This document shows positions 35,676 through 44,731 of a stretch of 64,000 bases of DNA, one piece after another. Made by a program: the position numbers and the translations under genes. Below the pieces are notes generated by a model that saw only the letters and a program-made list of their open reading frames with translations, was not told the origin of the DNA and searched no databases. The stretch comes from Acetobacter sacchari (lineage in GTDB: Bacteria > Pseudomonadota > Alphaproteobacteria > Acetobacterales > Acetobacteraceae), in assembly GCF_017377715.1 (NCBI RefSeq), contig NZ_JAFVMF010000013.1:1-64000 (forward strand), given 5' to 3'. Numbering within the stretch: position 1 is the first letter of the stretch; each line of letters begins with the position of its first letter.

Positions 35676-36571
35676 TATCGGTCGAGCAGCCCGACCTCGA
35701 CGAGCGCCGCCCTCACCGTCGTGCGCGCCGCCTCTGACAAAGGCGCGAGCGGCAGGCGGCAGGTCTCGCCCGCCAACCCAAGGAGCGATGCGGCGTATTT
35801 TGCAGGTGCCGGGTTACTCTCGCAGAACAGAGCGTCGTGTAGCGGCAACAGACGGTCTTGGAGCTCCTGCGCCTCGGACGCTCTGCCCTCACGCCACGCT
35901 TTTTGCACGCGGGCGCACAGGGCGGGCGCGATGTTGGAGGTCACGCTGATGCACCCGTCTCCTCCGGCGGCGAGGAAGGACACCGCAGTTCCGTCTTCTC
36001 CGGAAAGCTGATTGAAGCGCTTGTTGCGTATCGCCCGTCGCACCTGAAGGGGACGCAGCAGATTGGCCGTCGCATCCTTCACGCCGATGATATTGGCGTT
36101 CGCCGCAAGACGCGCCATCGTTTCGACGCTGATATCCACCACCGAACGGCCGGGGATATTATAAAGAACGACGGGAATCTGCGCCGCATCGGCGATCGCC
36201 GAGAAATGTCGGTAGAGTCCTTCCTGCGTCGGCTTGTTGTAGTACGGCGTCACGACCAACGCAGCCGAGGCGCCGGCGGCCTGCGCATGCTTCGCGAGAT
36301 CGATCGCCTCGGCCGTGCTGTTGGAGCCAGCGCCCGCGATGACCGGCACGCGTCCCGCAGAAATGCGGACGGTCCGCTCGACAATATCGTGATGCTCTTC
36401 ATGCGACAGGGTAGGACTCTCCCCTGTCGTTCCCACTGGAACCAAACCGTCGCTTCCCTCTGCGATCTGCCATTCGACGAACCTGTCGAACGCGGCGAGA
36501 TCGAGGGAACCGTCGAGGTTCATGGGGGTAATCAGGGCCGTAAACGACCCTTGAAACATGATGTCTGTCAT
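35675..36571 (-). CDS. dapA: 4-hydroxy-tetrahydrodipicolinate synthase
   Basis: DapA condenses pyruvate and aspartate semialdehyde in lysine and peptidoglycan precursor synthesis. The TIM-barrel protein (298 aa from 36571) has GSFTALITPMN, VPVGTTGESPTLSHEEH, VIAGAGSNST, VVTPYYNKPTQEGLYRHF (Tyr of the catalytic triad), YNIPGRSVVDI and IGVKDATAN with the Schiff-base Lys. The start MTDIMFQGS is chosen by family length; the open frame extends 15 codons upstream. It lies 63 bases after pheA and overlaps smpB. Confidence 0.96.
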   Translation of the reverse strand: MTDIMFQGSFTALITPMNLDGSLDLAAFDRFVEWQIAEGSDGLVPVGTTGESPTLSHEEHHDIVERTVRISAGRVPVIAGAGSNSTAEAIDLAKHAQAAGASAALVVTPYYNKPTQEGLYRHFSAIADAAQIPVVLYNIPGRSVVDISVETMARLAANANIIGVKDATANLLRPLQVRRAIRNKRFNQLSGEDGTAVSFLAAGGDGCISVTSNIAPALCARVQKAWREGRASEAQELQDRLLPLHDALFCESNPAPAKYAASLLGLAGETCRLPLAPLSEAARTTVRAALVEVGLLDR

Positions 36572-36634
36572 TGGTCTTCTTCTTGCGTTCAGGCTGGACG
36601 GCGCCAGCCGTCGCATTGAATGACTTTGGCCCTC

Positions 36635-37498
36635 TCAGGCCGCTACGTTGCGCGCTTCGAACCGAAAGGGGGACTGAGGATATACGCCCAGTATCCGAAA
36701 GCGCTCGGCGAAGAACTCCAGTTCCGCGAGCGCCCGTTTAAGCCCCGGATCGTCGGGTTTTCCTTCAACGTCCAGCAGAAACTGCGTCGCAGCGAAGGAG
36801 CCGCCAGTCATGTAGCTTTCAAGGCGGGTCATATTGACGCCGTTCGTGGCGAAACCGCCGAGTACCTTGTAGAGCGCGCCGGGAACGTTTCGCACTCCGA
36901 AAAGCACGGTGGTCATCATCGCCGCCGCAGACGGCGCCGCCTGCGGATCGCGAGACGTCACGTAGAAGCGGGTGGTGTTGTGTGCGGCGTCCTCGACATT
37001 GCGACGCAGGATAGTCAGCCCGTTCAGCTCGGCCGCAAGTTCAGAAGCGACGGCGACTTCCTCCGGTCGCCCCCACTGCGCCACAAGCTCAGCAGCGCCC
37101 GCAGTATCGAATTCGACGACGGGCGTCAGTCCCAACTCCTGCACCAACCCCCTGATCTGCCCCAGGGCGACCGTATGCGTGTGAACCCGCTTCGCCTGCT
37201 CGATCCGCGCGCCAGGCACGCCGATCAGGCAATGCTCCACACGCTGGAAGTGCTCTCCCACGATATGCAGCCCGGAATCGGGCAGCAGGGCGTGGATATC
37301 GGGCACCCGCCCGGCCAGGCTGTTCTCGCAGGCAAGCATGCCCAGCGCGGCGCGTCCATCATTCACCGCGGCGATGGCGTCGGCGAAGGTTTCGCAAGGC
37401 AGCGTCATCCATCCTGGATACGCCTTACGACATGCGAGGTCGGAGTAAGCGCCGGGTCGCCCCTGAAATGCGATCGTGTGGGATGCCCCGGTCGTCAT
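36635..37498 (-). CDS. pheA: prephenate dehydratase
   Basis: PheA converts prephenate to phenylpyruvate for phenylalanine. In the 287-residue protein, the catalytic domain (about 1-190) has FQGRPGAYSDLACRK, ACENSLAGRV and AAHNTTRFYV, with the key TRF motif. The C-terminal ACT domain (about 195-280) with VPGALYKVLGGFATNGVNM and ESYMTGG binds phenylalanine for feedback control. There is no chorismate mutase part, as usual for the monofunctional form. The ATG overlaps the kdsB stop by four bases. Confidence 0.96.
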   Translation of the reverse strand: MTTGASHTIAFQGRPGAYSDLACRKAYPGWMTLPCETFADAIAAVNDGRAALGMLACENSLAGRVPDIHALLPDSGLHIVGEHFQRVEHCLIGVPGARIEQAKRVHTHTVALGQIRGLVQELGLTPVVEFDTAGAAELVAQWGRPEEVAVASELAAELNGLTILRRNVEDAAHNTTRFYVTSRDPQAAPSAAAMMTTVLFGVRNVPGALYKVLGGFATNGVNMTRLESYMTGGSFAATQFLLDVEGKPDDPGLKRALAELEFFAERFRILGVYPQSPFRFEARNVAA

Positions 37499-38241
37499 GC
37501 ACTTACTCTTTCAATCATGCGCCTCGCGCGGGCGAGGTCGTCGGGCGTATCCACCCCAAACGGAGCCACAGGGATGCGCGCGCATCCGATCGCCATCCCG
37601 GCCTCCAGCGCGCGCAACTGCTCCAGTTTTTCACGCCGCTCCAGAACGGACTCCGGCAAAGCGACGAAGCGTTCGAGCGCATCGCGGCGCCAGGCGTAAA
37701 CGCCGACATGATGCCACAGCGGCCCGGCGCCCCAGGGTATGGTCACGCGGGAAAAATAGAGTGCGCGCGCCGCCGCAGTATCATCGTCGGAAAAGGCGCA
37801 GGCGACTTTTACGACGGAGTCCGCAGCGGCTTCTTCTGCAGTGTGAATCGGCGCGACGAGCGTTCCAATGGATATGGCGTCGTCGGACAGCGGCGCCAGC
37901 ACCGTGCGAAGCGATTGAGGATCAAGCCCCGGCAAATCGCCCTGCAGATTGACGACGACTTGATGCCGACGTTCGGGATCCAGAATTTCCGCTGCGGCAT
38001 GCGCCCGGTCCGAGCCCGACGGCAATTCGGGGTCGGTCAGCACGACCTCTCCCCCGGCTTCGCGCACGCGGACGGCGATTTCTTCATCCGCCGCCGCCAC
38101 TACGACACGCCCGACGCCAGACGCGATAGCGCGCTCGAGCACATGGAGAATCATCGGCCGACCGCCAATATCCGCCAACGGCTTGCCGGGAAGTCGGGTT
38201 GAGGCCATGCGGGCCGGAATCACTATAAGAGGCGACATCAT
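37495..38241 (-). CDS. kdsB: CMP-Kdo synthetase
   Basis: KdsB activates Kdo with CTP to CMP-Kdo, needed for LPS inner core and for KpsC/KpsS-type linkers. About 248 residues: VIPARMASTRLPGKPLADIGG (nucleotide loop, given here in part), ERAIASGVGRVVVAA, SGSDRAHAAAEIL, VNLQGDLPGLDP and GVYAWRRDAL. Tandem ATGs at 38241 and 38238 give the family length; a GTG at 38298 is open but lengthens it unusually. It overlaps pheA, heading the run kdsB-pheA-dapA-smpB. It is the likely source of donor sugar for the capsule genes near the left end. Confidence 0.95.
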   Translation of the reverse strand: MMSPLIVIPARMASTRLPGKPLADIGGRPMILHVLERAIASGVGRVVVAAADEEIAVRVREAGGEVVLTDPELPSGSDRAHAAAEILDPERRHQVVVNLQGDLPGLDPQSLRTVLAPLSDDAISIGTLVAPIHTAEEAAADSVVKVACAFSDDDTAAARALYFSRVTIPWGAGPLWHHVGVYAWRRDALERFVALPESVLERREKLEQLRALEAGMAIGCARIPVAPFGVDTPDDLARARRMIERVSA

Positions 38242-38399
38242 CGACGGAACGGAACCCGGAAGCACGCACGACGGCGAAAGCGCCGCCGACCGCTTCACAT
38301 GAAGCGGCGCGCACTCTAGAAAAGACGGCTGATCGACGCAACCACGGTCTGGCGCCGCCCTGCCCCGCGCCTTTGCGCGACGACCGCCCCAGGGTGAGC

Positions 38400-38891
38400 A
38401 TGGATTTTTCGACCTTGAACCGCATCGCCACGGCGATCCTCATCACGTGCGTGGCGGCCGCCACCGCATGGCTGTGCGGGTCATGGGCCATACCATATGC
38501 GCCACCTCCACGACCGGCGTTCGAAATCCCGGAGAAAACAGACGACGACGCCCTGCCTCGCCCGATCAGCGTGGCTCATGGCGCAATTCTGGCCGCGCGT
38601 ATCTGCTCGACCTGTCATGAACTCTCGCCGGACGGCCATGACGCCGTCGGCCCCGCTCTGGCCGGCATCATCGGGCGCGGAGTGGCAAGCCGGGCGGGAT
38701 ATTCCTACTCCGCCGCCCTGAGCGCACATCACGGTGAAACCTGGGACGACGCGCGGCTCGACGTGTGGCTCAGCAATCCCTTCTCCTTTGCTCCCGGCAC
38801 GCGAATGTCACTGTCCGGAGTGCCCGACCCCAATGATCGCGCCGACATCATCGCGTGGCTCAAAACTCTCCACCCCGCCCCGACGCCGTGA
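38400..38891 (+). CDS. membrane-anchored c-type cytochrome
   Basis: The 163-residue protein has one N-terminal membrane segment (about 9-31) acting as uncleaved anchor, a Pro-rich linker, and a class I cytochrome c domain: heme motif CSTCH near residue 70, GPALAGIIGRGVASRAGYSYSA (in two runs), and a distal Met in GTRMSLSGV. This is the CycM/cytochrome c552 layout, carrying electrons between the bc1 complex and terminal oxidases at the periplasmic face. AGGGTGAG lies just before the ATG. It is divergent from kdsB and 43 bases upstream of hisN. Confidence 0.92.
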   Translation: MDFSTLNRIATAILITCVAAATAWLCGSWAIPYAPPPRPAFEIPEKTDDDALPRPISVAHGAILAARICSTCHELSPDGHDAVGPALAGIIGRGVASRAGYSYSAALSAHHGETWDDARLDVWLSNPFSFAPGTRMSLSGVPDPNDRADIIAWLKTLHPAPTP

Positions 38892-38934
38892 CGCCGCGCT
38901 TACGGACGTGGCCAGACCTGCAACAGGATCGCTC

Positions 38935-39732
38935 ATGACGCTTCACGATCTCGACCGCCTCATCGAAACAGCCCATGCGCTTGCCGATGTCGCTGGCGCC
39001 GTCATCCGCCCCTATTTCCGCGCTCCGATCGCGACGCTCGACAAGGCGGACGATAGTCCCGTCACCGTCGCTGATCGCATGGCGGAGCGGGTGATGCGCG
39101 CGATGCTTGCCGAACGTCACCCCGATCACGCGGTTCTCGGCGAGGAGTTTGGTCTGCAGAGCGGAACCAGCGGCTACCGCTGGACTCTGGATCCTATAGA
39201 CGGGACACGCGCCTTCATCACCGGCCGCCCCAGCTTCGGCACGCTGATCGCGTTGATGCATGAAGGGGAACCGCTGATCGGAATCATCGACCAACCTGTG
39301 ACAGGTGAACGCTGGACAGGCGTAACCGGCCGCCAGACGCTGTTTCGAAAGAACGCGTCCGACGTCGGGCGGACGATTTCCGCTCGCGCCTGCGCAACGC
39401 TGGCTGACGCTGATCTTTCCTGCACCTCTCCCGAAATGCTGGATCTCGCTCCTCGACCGGGATGGAACGGGTTGAAGAAGCAGGCCAAGCGCGCAAGCTG
39501 GGGCGGCGATTGCTACAGTTACGGTCTGCTGGCGATGGGGCATATCGACGTCATCGCTGAATGCGCGATGAAACCGTGGGATTGGGCCGCGCTGATCCCG
39601 GTGGTTGAAGGCGCCGGGGGACGGGTGACCGATTGGAACGGCGCGCCGCTCTCGGACGCCGGAGACGGCACAGTGCTCGCCGTCGGCGACGCGACGTTGC
39701 TCGACTCGGCGGTCGAGAGCCTCCGGGCCTGA
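38935..39732 (+). CDS. hisN: inositol-monophosphatase-family histidinol-phosphatase
   Basis: The 265-residue protein has the family metal site: GEEFG near residue 64, LDPIDGTRAFITGRPSFGTLIAL (motif DPIDGT near 83-88), and a C-terminal WDWAALIPVVEGAGGRVTDWNG. Among relatives (inositol phosphatase, CysQ, HisN) the GTRAFITGRPSFGTLI stretch is typical of HisN, which performs the phosphatase step of histidine synthesis. The hisB later in the window is monofunctional, so a separate HisN is needed. ACAGGATC precedes the ATG; a longer frame from 38734 overlaps the cytochrome gene and is rejected. Confidence 0.88.
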   Translation: MTLHDLDRLIETAHALADVAGAVIRPYFRAPIATLDKADDSPVTVADRMAERVMRAMLAERHPDHAVLGEEFGLQSGTSGYRWTLDPIDGTRAFITGRPSFGTLIALMHEGEPLIGIIDQPVTGERWTGVTGRQTLFRKNASDVGRTISARACATLADADLSCTSPEMLDLAPRPGWNGLKKQAKRASWGGDCYSYGLLAMGHIDVIAECAMKPWDWAALIPVVEGAGGRVTDWNGAPLSDAGDGTVLAVGDATLLDSAVESLRA

Positions 39733-39946
39733 ACCGCGCGCCGAACGCAACCCTGACGTAATCGCCATGATTTCCAGGGCGCACTGAAACGTGCTATGGC
39801 GGCGGCCCCGCCGCTTCCCGTCATCCCGACGGCCGCCACGCGCCGGACGGATATGCGCGATGAAGGCTTAGCGGTCGCCTTCGCGCCAACGCCGCCCGCC
39901 AGACGGATCGTGGCCCGGATTTGCGCAACTGCCGCGAGCTAACCGA

Positions 39947-41200
39947 ATGAATTCTCAACTGTCCCTCTCCAAGGACAAGATTCGCATTCTCCTTCTCGAA
40001 GGCGTGCATGACAGCGCCGTGGCGCTGCTGAAAACCAGCGGCTACGAGAACGTCGTCCGCCACAAGGGCGCGCTTGAGGGCGAAGCGCTGCAACGCGCTC
40101 TTGAAGGCGTGCATCTCGTCGGCATCCGTTCGCGCACGCAGCTCACACGTGAAGTCATCGACGCGGCGGACCGTCTGATCGCCATCGGCTGCTTCTGCAT
40201 CGGCACCAATCAGGTCGACCTGAAAGCCGCGCAGGAAAGGGGCATCCCCGTGTTCAACGCCCCGTTCAGCAACACCCGCTCCGTCGCCGAACTGGTGATG
40301 GGCGAGATCGTGATGCTGATGCGCCGCATCTTCCCCCGATCGGTCGGCTGCCACGACGGGCAGTGGGACAAATCCGCGACCAACAGTTGGGAAGTGCGCG
40401 GCAAAACCCTTGGCATTGTCGGTTATGGATCGATCGGCTCGCAGCTCTCGGTGCTGGCTGAAGCGTTCGGCATGCGCGTCATCTATTACGACGTGATCGA
40501 CAAGCTCGGTCATGGCAACGCCTCTCCCGCCAACTCCCTTGAGGCGATGCTGGCGGAAAGCGACGTGGTCAGCCTTCATGTTCCGCAGCTTCCCGGCACG
40601 GCGAACATGATCGGCGCTGAGCAGATTCGTGCGATGAAGCCGGGCTCCTTCCTGATCAACAATGCGCGCGGCAACGTCGTCGACCTCGACGCCGCAGCCG
40701 ACGCGCTGAAATCCGGACATCTGCTCGGCGCCGCCATCGACGTGTTCCCCAAGGAGCCGAAAGCTGCGGGCGAGCGTTTCGTATCCCCGCTGCAGGGGAT
40801 CGATAACGTCATTCTCTCCCCGCACATCGGCGGCTCCACCGCCGAGGCGCAGGAACGGATCGGCGTCGAAGTCGCTCGCAAGTTCGTCGATTACTCCGAC
40901 ATCGGCTCCACGCTGGGCGCTGTGAATTTCCCGAGCGTGCAGCTACCGCAGAGCCCGCGCGGCACGCGCTTCATGCATGTCCATCACAACGTTCCGGGCA
41001 TCCTGTCGCGCATCAACGAGATTTTCTCTCGCGAAGGCTGCAACATCACGGCGCAGTATCTTCAGACGGACGGCGAGCTGGGCTACGTCGTGGTCGAGGC
41101 CAACACGGGCGGCGATCACGACAAGGACCATCGCCTGCTCGATCAGTTGCGCGAGCTGGATGGCTCCATTCGCGCTCGCCTGCTCTACCAGGGCCGCTGA
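39947..41200 (+). CDS. serA: D-3-phosphoglycerate dehydrogenase
   Basis: SerA begins serine synthesis by oxidising 3-phosphoglycerate. In the 417-residue protein, a substrate domain begins IRILLLEGVHDSAVALL; a Rossmann fold has LGIVGYGSIGSQLSVLAE (near 152-169); the catalytic set is NNARGNVVDLDA (Arg), LGAAIDVFPKEP and SPHIGGSTAEAQ (His). A C-terminal ACT domain (about 340-417) should bind serine. This is the E. coli-like ACT form. It lies 31 bases before comM. The ribosome binding site is weak. Confidence 0.96.
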   Translation: MNSQLSLSKDKIRILLLEGVHDSAVALLKTSGYENVVRHKGALEGEALQRALEGVHLVGIRSRTQLTREVIDAADRLIAIGCFCIGTNQVDLKAAQERGIPVFNAPFSNTRSVAELVMGEIVMLMRRIFPRSVGCHDGQWDKSATNSWEVRGKTLGIVGYGSIGSQLSVLAEAFGMRVIYYDVIDKLGHGNASPANSLEAMLAESDVVSLHVPQLPGTANMIGAEQIRAMKPGSFLINNARGNVVDLDAAADALKSGHLLGAAIDVFPKEPKAAGERFVSPLQGIDNVILSPHIGGSTAEAQERIGVEVARKFVDYSDIGSTLGAVNFPSVQLPQSPRGTRFMHVHHNVPGILSRINEIFSREGCNITAQYLQTDGELGYVVVEANTGGDHDKDHRLLDQLRELDGSIRARLLYQGR

Positions 41201-41231
41201 CTGACGCCGTAACCGAGGTCTCGTCCGGTTC

Positions 41232-42728
41232 ATGATCAACGCCCGGGTCCGTAGTTTCGCTTTCTCGGGCATAGAGGCCGCTCCGGTCTGGGTTGAAGTC
41301 CAGATCGCAAGCGGCCTTCCTGCGTTTCTCATCGTCGGCCTGCCTGACAAGGCCGTCGGCGAAGCGCGGGAACGCGTGCGCGCCGCCCTGACGTCCATGG
41401 GACTGGCGCTGCCGCCAAAACGGATTCTCATCAATCTCGTCCCAGCCGATCTTCTGAAGGAAGGATCGCATTTCGATCTTCCCATCGCGCTCGCCGTGCT
41501 GGCGGCGATGGAAGTCCTGCCCATAGAGGAACTCGGGCGTTACGCCGTGCTTGGCGAGTTGTCGCTCGATGGCGGCTTGAACAGGGTCGCCGGCGTCCTG
41601 TCCGCCTCGATATCGGCCGCCGCGCTGAAACTTGGGCTGGTCTGCCCTGCCGCACAGGCGACAGAGGCAGTTTTCGGCGGCGATATCGATATTCTGGCCG
41701 CGCCTGATCTTGTGTCGCTGGTGAACCATTTTCGTGGTGTGCAGGTTCTCTCCCAGCCTGCTTTCCCCTCACTGACAAACGAAGCGCCGATCGGTCCTGA
41801 CCTTGCCGAGGTGAAGGGCATGGCCGTCGCCCGGCGGGCGCTGGAAATCGCCGCTGCGGGCGGTCATTCGATGTTGATGTCCGGGCCGCCCGGCTCCGGC
41901 AAGTCGATGCTCGCGTCTCGCCTGCCCGGATTGCTGCCGCCTCTTTCGAAGGAAGAGACGCTTGAGGTCACCCGCATCTACAGCGCCGCGGGGCTGCTGA
42001 CGGATGGATGTCCTCTGTTACGGCCGCCGTTTCGCGACCCGCACCATTCCGCCACGCAGCCTGCGCTGATCGGCGGCGGCGCCCGCGCGAAGCCCGGCGA
42101 GGTCAGTCTGGCGCATCGAGGCGTTCTGTTTCTGGATGAGTTGCCGGAATTCTCCCGGCAGGCGCTCGAATCCCTGCGTCAACCGCTGGAGTTGGGTCGA
42201 ACGACCATCGCCCGCGCCGCCGCGCACGTCACATACCCGGCACGGTTTCAGTTGATCGCCGCTATGAACCCGTGTCGCTGCGGATATCTGGGCGACACGT
42301 CACGCGAATGCCGCAAGGCGCCGCGCTGCGGGGAAGATTACCTCTCCCGCCTGTCGGGGCCGCTGCTGGACCGCATCGATCTTTGGGTCGACGTGCAACC
42401 GTTGAGCCCCCTCCACCTCATGCAAGCACCGTCCGGGGAGTCCTCCGAAGCTGTCGCGGCCCGCGTCGTTACCGCTCGAACGCGCCAAAATGACCGAGCC
42501 GGCGGTCTTCGCAATGCTGAGGTATCGACTCAAGATTTCGAGCTCTCACCTGAGGCGAAAAACATTCTGGAGAACGCTGCGCGAAAACTACGTCTCTCAG
42601 CACGCGGCTTTACACGCCTGCTGCGCGTCGCCCGCACCATAGCGGATCTCGACGACCGCGACTTAATCGAAGCGCGACACGTCACGGAGGCGATCGGCCT
42701 CAGACCGAGGCATGCATCGCTGCTGTGA
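41232..42728 (+). CDS. comM: YifB/ComM-family Mg-chelatase-like AAA+ ATPase
   Basis: ComM is a hexameric helicase that promotes branch migration during natural transformation; the family is also present in non-competent bacteria. The 498-residue protein has an N-terminal Lon-like fold (about 1-170, FLIVGLPDKAVGEARERV), Walker A GPPGSGKS near 220, an Mg-chelatase-type core (DPHHSATQPALIGGG, HRGVLFLDELPEF, AAMNPCRCGYLGD) and a C-terminal helical domain (SARGFTRLLRVARTIADL). It probably shares a transcript with serA. Confidence 0.93.
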   Translation: MINARVRSFAFSGIEAAPVWVEVQIASGLPAFLIVGLPDKAVGEARERVRAALTSMGLALPPKRILINLVPADLLKEGSHFDLPIALAVLAAMEVLPIEELGRYAVLGELSLDGGLNRVAGVLSASISAAALKLGLVCPAAQATEAVFGGDIDILAAPDLVSLVNHFRGVQVLSQPAFPSLTNEAPIGPDLAEVKGMAVARRALEIAAAGGHSMLMSGPPGSGKSMLASRLPGLLPPLSKEETLEVTRIYSAAGLLTDGCPLLRPPFRDPHHSATQPALIGGGARAKPGEVSLAHRGVLFLDELPEFSRQALESLRQPLELGRTTIARAAAHVTYPARFQLIAAMNPCRCGYLGDTSRECRKAPRCGEDYLSRLSGPLLDRIDLWVDVQPLSPLHLMQAPSGESSEAVAARVVTARTRQNDRAGGLRNAEVSTQDFELSPEAKNILENAARKLRLSARGFTRLLRVARTIADLDDRDLIEARHVTEAIGLRPRHASLL

Positions 42729-43058
42729 CCATGTGGACGGAATGCACTATCTCGAACGTCAATCTGAGCACCGCAGTCCTCCAGTGAGCGTTTTCGCGTC
42801 ACGACGTTTTACCATCACACCCATATGTCTTGGGGCGCTCCCCGGGAATTGAAACGGCGCGCCTCAGAGAGACGTCTCGCACGTAACTACGGTGTTGCAT
42901 GTTAGCGAGCACTGAAGCCAAAGAGGCGACACCTATCAGCGCAAATACAAATATTTCAAGATTTTTACAGAAAATACTTGATGACACCGAATGTCGAAAC
43001 TTGCCTCTCCCCCTTCTTTACGTCAAAAAAAAACACGGAAAACTCTCGAGAGGAAACG
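42729..43058. other. gap between comM and a small lipoprotein gene
   Basis: No recognisable gene. The second half turns AT-rich and leads into the lipoprotein start. A short minus-strand frame (42799-42987) has no support. Confidence 0.45.
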
Positions 43059-43241
43059 ATGATAAAAGCCATTGGCGCCCTTGTGCTGATCTCCTTGGCC
43101 GCGTGCTCCACACCGACGCCGCAAGCAGAAAAAGTGACGACGAAATCACCTCTGTATGTTGGTTACGATGGACACTCATCAAACGGGCCGGAAGACGACG
43201 CTGCCCAAGGACCAAACGGAGCGATCTCGCCTGTTCAATAG
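43059..43241 (+). CDS. small lipoprotein, unknown function
   Basis: The 60-residue product begins MIKAIGALVLISLAACS, a clear lipoprotein signal with LAAC lipobox and Cys at position 16. The mature part of about 44 residues is hydrophilic (Gly, Asp, Asn, Pro rich) with no domain. GAGAGGAAACG directly precedes the ATG, one of the better ribosome binding sites in this region. The residue after the Cys is Ser, which in enterobacteria favours sorting to the outer membrane. Family unknown. Confidence 0.65.
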   Translation: MIKAIGALVLISLAACSTPTPQAEKVTTKSPLYVGYDGHSSNGPEDDAAQGPNGAISPVQ

Positions 43242-43628
43242 CTCCACCAAGCCACCCCACGCATCTGAAGGAACAATCGGTCGGAGGCTGTGTCGCTTTT
43301 CAGTTGCGGGGGAAGATAGGATCGTTCAATCCCGCCCCTCGTTATTGGCGGCGGGATGGCTGCGATATCGCACAGCTGGCGCAATTCGCTCCTCGACGTA
43401 GCGATCGACTTCAGACGCGGCACATATCTGCACAACAAAATTATATATAAAAACCAATAAATTAAAATCACAGGAAAGCTGCTGTTACCTCGCGTCGCCT
43501 GAGCGTAAAAAAAATCGGCACCCTAAAAAAATTGCGATTTGGCGACATTCATTGATCAAGATCAAATTCAATTCGTAATTTCGCTGATACCAGAAGAACA
43601 GGACAGTGGATGAATTTGGATTATAGTC
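43242..43628. other. gap with one hairpin
   Basis: ATCCCGCC (43329-43336) pairs with GGCGGGAT (43350-43357), possibly ending the lipoprotein transcript. After 43430 the sequence is very AT-rich. No gene is supported. Confidence 0.4.
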
Positions 43629-43781
43629 ATGTGGTTTTACATTCTTGGTCTGATGCTGGTGAATATTTTCCTTGGCATGGAAGGAGCATGGCTTACCGCT
43701 TTGTCTCTCAACATTGCAGGACAGGTAGCTGTCGCGATCTTCATTGGTCGCAGTTGCCGCGAGGACTATACTTCTTCCTGA
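43629..43781 (+). CDS. 50-residue membrane protein, unknown
   Basis: An ATG at 43629 opens a 50-codon frame ending TGA at 43781. The product starts MWFYILGLMLVNIFLGMEG and continues LNIAGQVAVAIFIGR, giving two hydrophobic stretches (about 2-16 and 22-40) split by an acidic residue, then the hydrophilic tail SCREDYTSS. This reads as one long or two short membrane helices. The ribosome binding site is weak (GGAT about 8-11 bases upstream). A hairpin follows 15 bases after the stop. It lies alone in about 1 kb of AT-rich DNA; no family recognised. Confidence 0.45.
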   Translation: MWFYILGLMLVNIFLGMEGAWLTALSLNIAGQVAVAIFIGRSCREDYTSS

Positions 43782-43795
43782 AGTTTTTCCCACGA

Positions 43796-43831
43796 CCTTA
43801 CGGTAGGAGGACTTTTCCTCTTGTCGTAAGG
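43796..43831 (+). terminator. hairpin after the 50-residue membrane protein gene
   Basis: CCTTACG (43796-43802) pairs with CGTAAGG (43825-43831), and the inner AGGAGGA/TTCCTC can extend the stem. A CCTTTTATAAA stretch follows. The position supports the small gene being real. Confidence 0.45.
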
Positions 43832-44328
43832 CAAGGTGTACCTTTTATAAAATTTACGCACAAATTCGGTATTTTTATTTAAATATAACAAAAATTTTTC
43901 TCAAAAATTCATCGCATATTGGAGCGATCTGACCAATTACCACCGTCATGCGACCCAGACATCAAACTATCTGGCGTCATCCCCACCAAGCAAGAAATAA
44001 ATACGAATCTTTATTCACAAAAAAATCGATAAACAAAATTATTTATAAATTAAAATAAAACATTACGTGACACCCACACCAATTTAAATCATATATTTAA
44101 ATATTCATAGATAATGACAAACTCTAACGGCCCCGCCTTCTCATCATGGGCAACCAGAAAAGATAGAAAATCCAATTAACGCCATGCGCAGGACAAAGCC
44201 GCCTGGCGAACGTCTCGCCCAAATGCCACAACTGCGATTACGATTGTGACCACCGGTTCAGCTTGCATTTTACACGCCATAATGCGCATAGCGTTCGAAG
44301 TGTTCTTAATTCAGGCAGAAACCCGTCA
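43832..44328. other. AT-rich gap
   Basis: About 500 bases, extremely AT-rich from 43850 to 44115, with many short A and T runs. No coding frame, repeat family or RNA recognised. It may hold promoters or be a silenced, acquired segment. Confidence 0.45.
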
Positions 44329-44556
44329 ATGAGCAAAGACCCCGATTTTTTAACGGATGTCGGCTGGACCGAGCAATCGCCCGAAGATGCGGAAGCCGAT
44401 AGCAGAGCCAACGCCATAGAACAGGCCGAAGGCATTGGCGAAGAACCTACGGGAAGCACGTCAGTTTTGCGAACTCTCGTGCTTCCTGTTCTCCTGGGAG
44501 GTATTTTTCTTATTTTCGCATTCTGGGCGGGCTTCGCCTGGTTGGGCATGTTGTAA
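44329..44556 (+). CDS. small tail-anchored membrane protein, unknown
   Basis: From ATG 44329 the 75-residue product has an acidic N-terminal half (SKDPDFLTDVGWTEQSPEDAE in two runs, Ala/Glu rich) and one strong C-terminal membrane helix (LPVLLGGIFLIFAFWAGFAW), ending WLGML. This predicts a cytoplasmic acidic domain with a C-terminal anchor. No family recognised. An in-frame start at 44263 exists but adds an Arg/His-rich stretch unlike the rest. The region just before the start has no strong ribosome binding site. Confidence 0.5.
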   Translation: MSKDPDFLTDVGWTEQSPEDAEADSRANAIEQAEGIGEEPTGSTSVLRTLVLPVLLGGIFLIFAFWAGFAWLGML

Positions 44557-44731
44557 TTGCCACCCGTAAAGCATGTCCGCACGCCTTCCCTCTGACGCTA
44601 AACATAGTCAGAGCCGCCCACTTCCACCGTAGGGCCAGCGTCTCCTGGAGCGCCAGCGAAGGATCAAAATCATACCGACCTGACCAAGTAAACCACCCAT
44701 AAGCAAGCATGATCCGGCGACAAGTCCGAGT

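Noticed and set aside
39733..39946. Possible regulatory RNA before serA
   Set aside because: GC-rich with local hairpins, but no known riboswitch or conserved motif could be recognised by eye.
43610..43882. 90-codon plus-strand frame overlapping the 50-residue membrane protein
   Set aside because: Its composition (many His, Arg, Phe mixed) lacks protein-like pattern, while the other frame gives clean membrane helices and ends before a hairpin.
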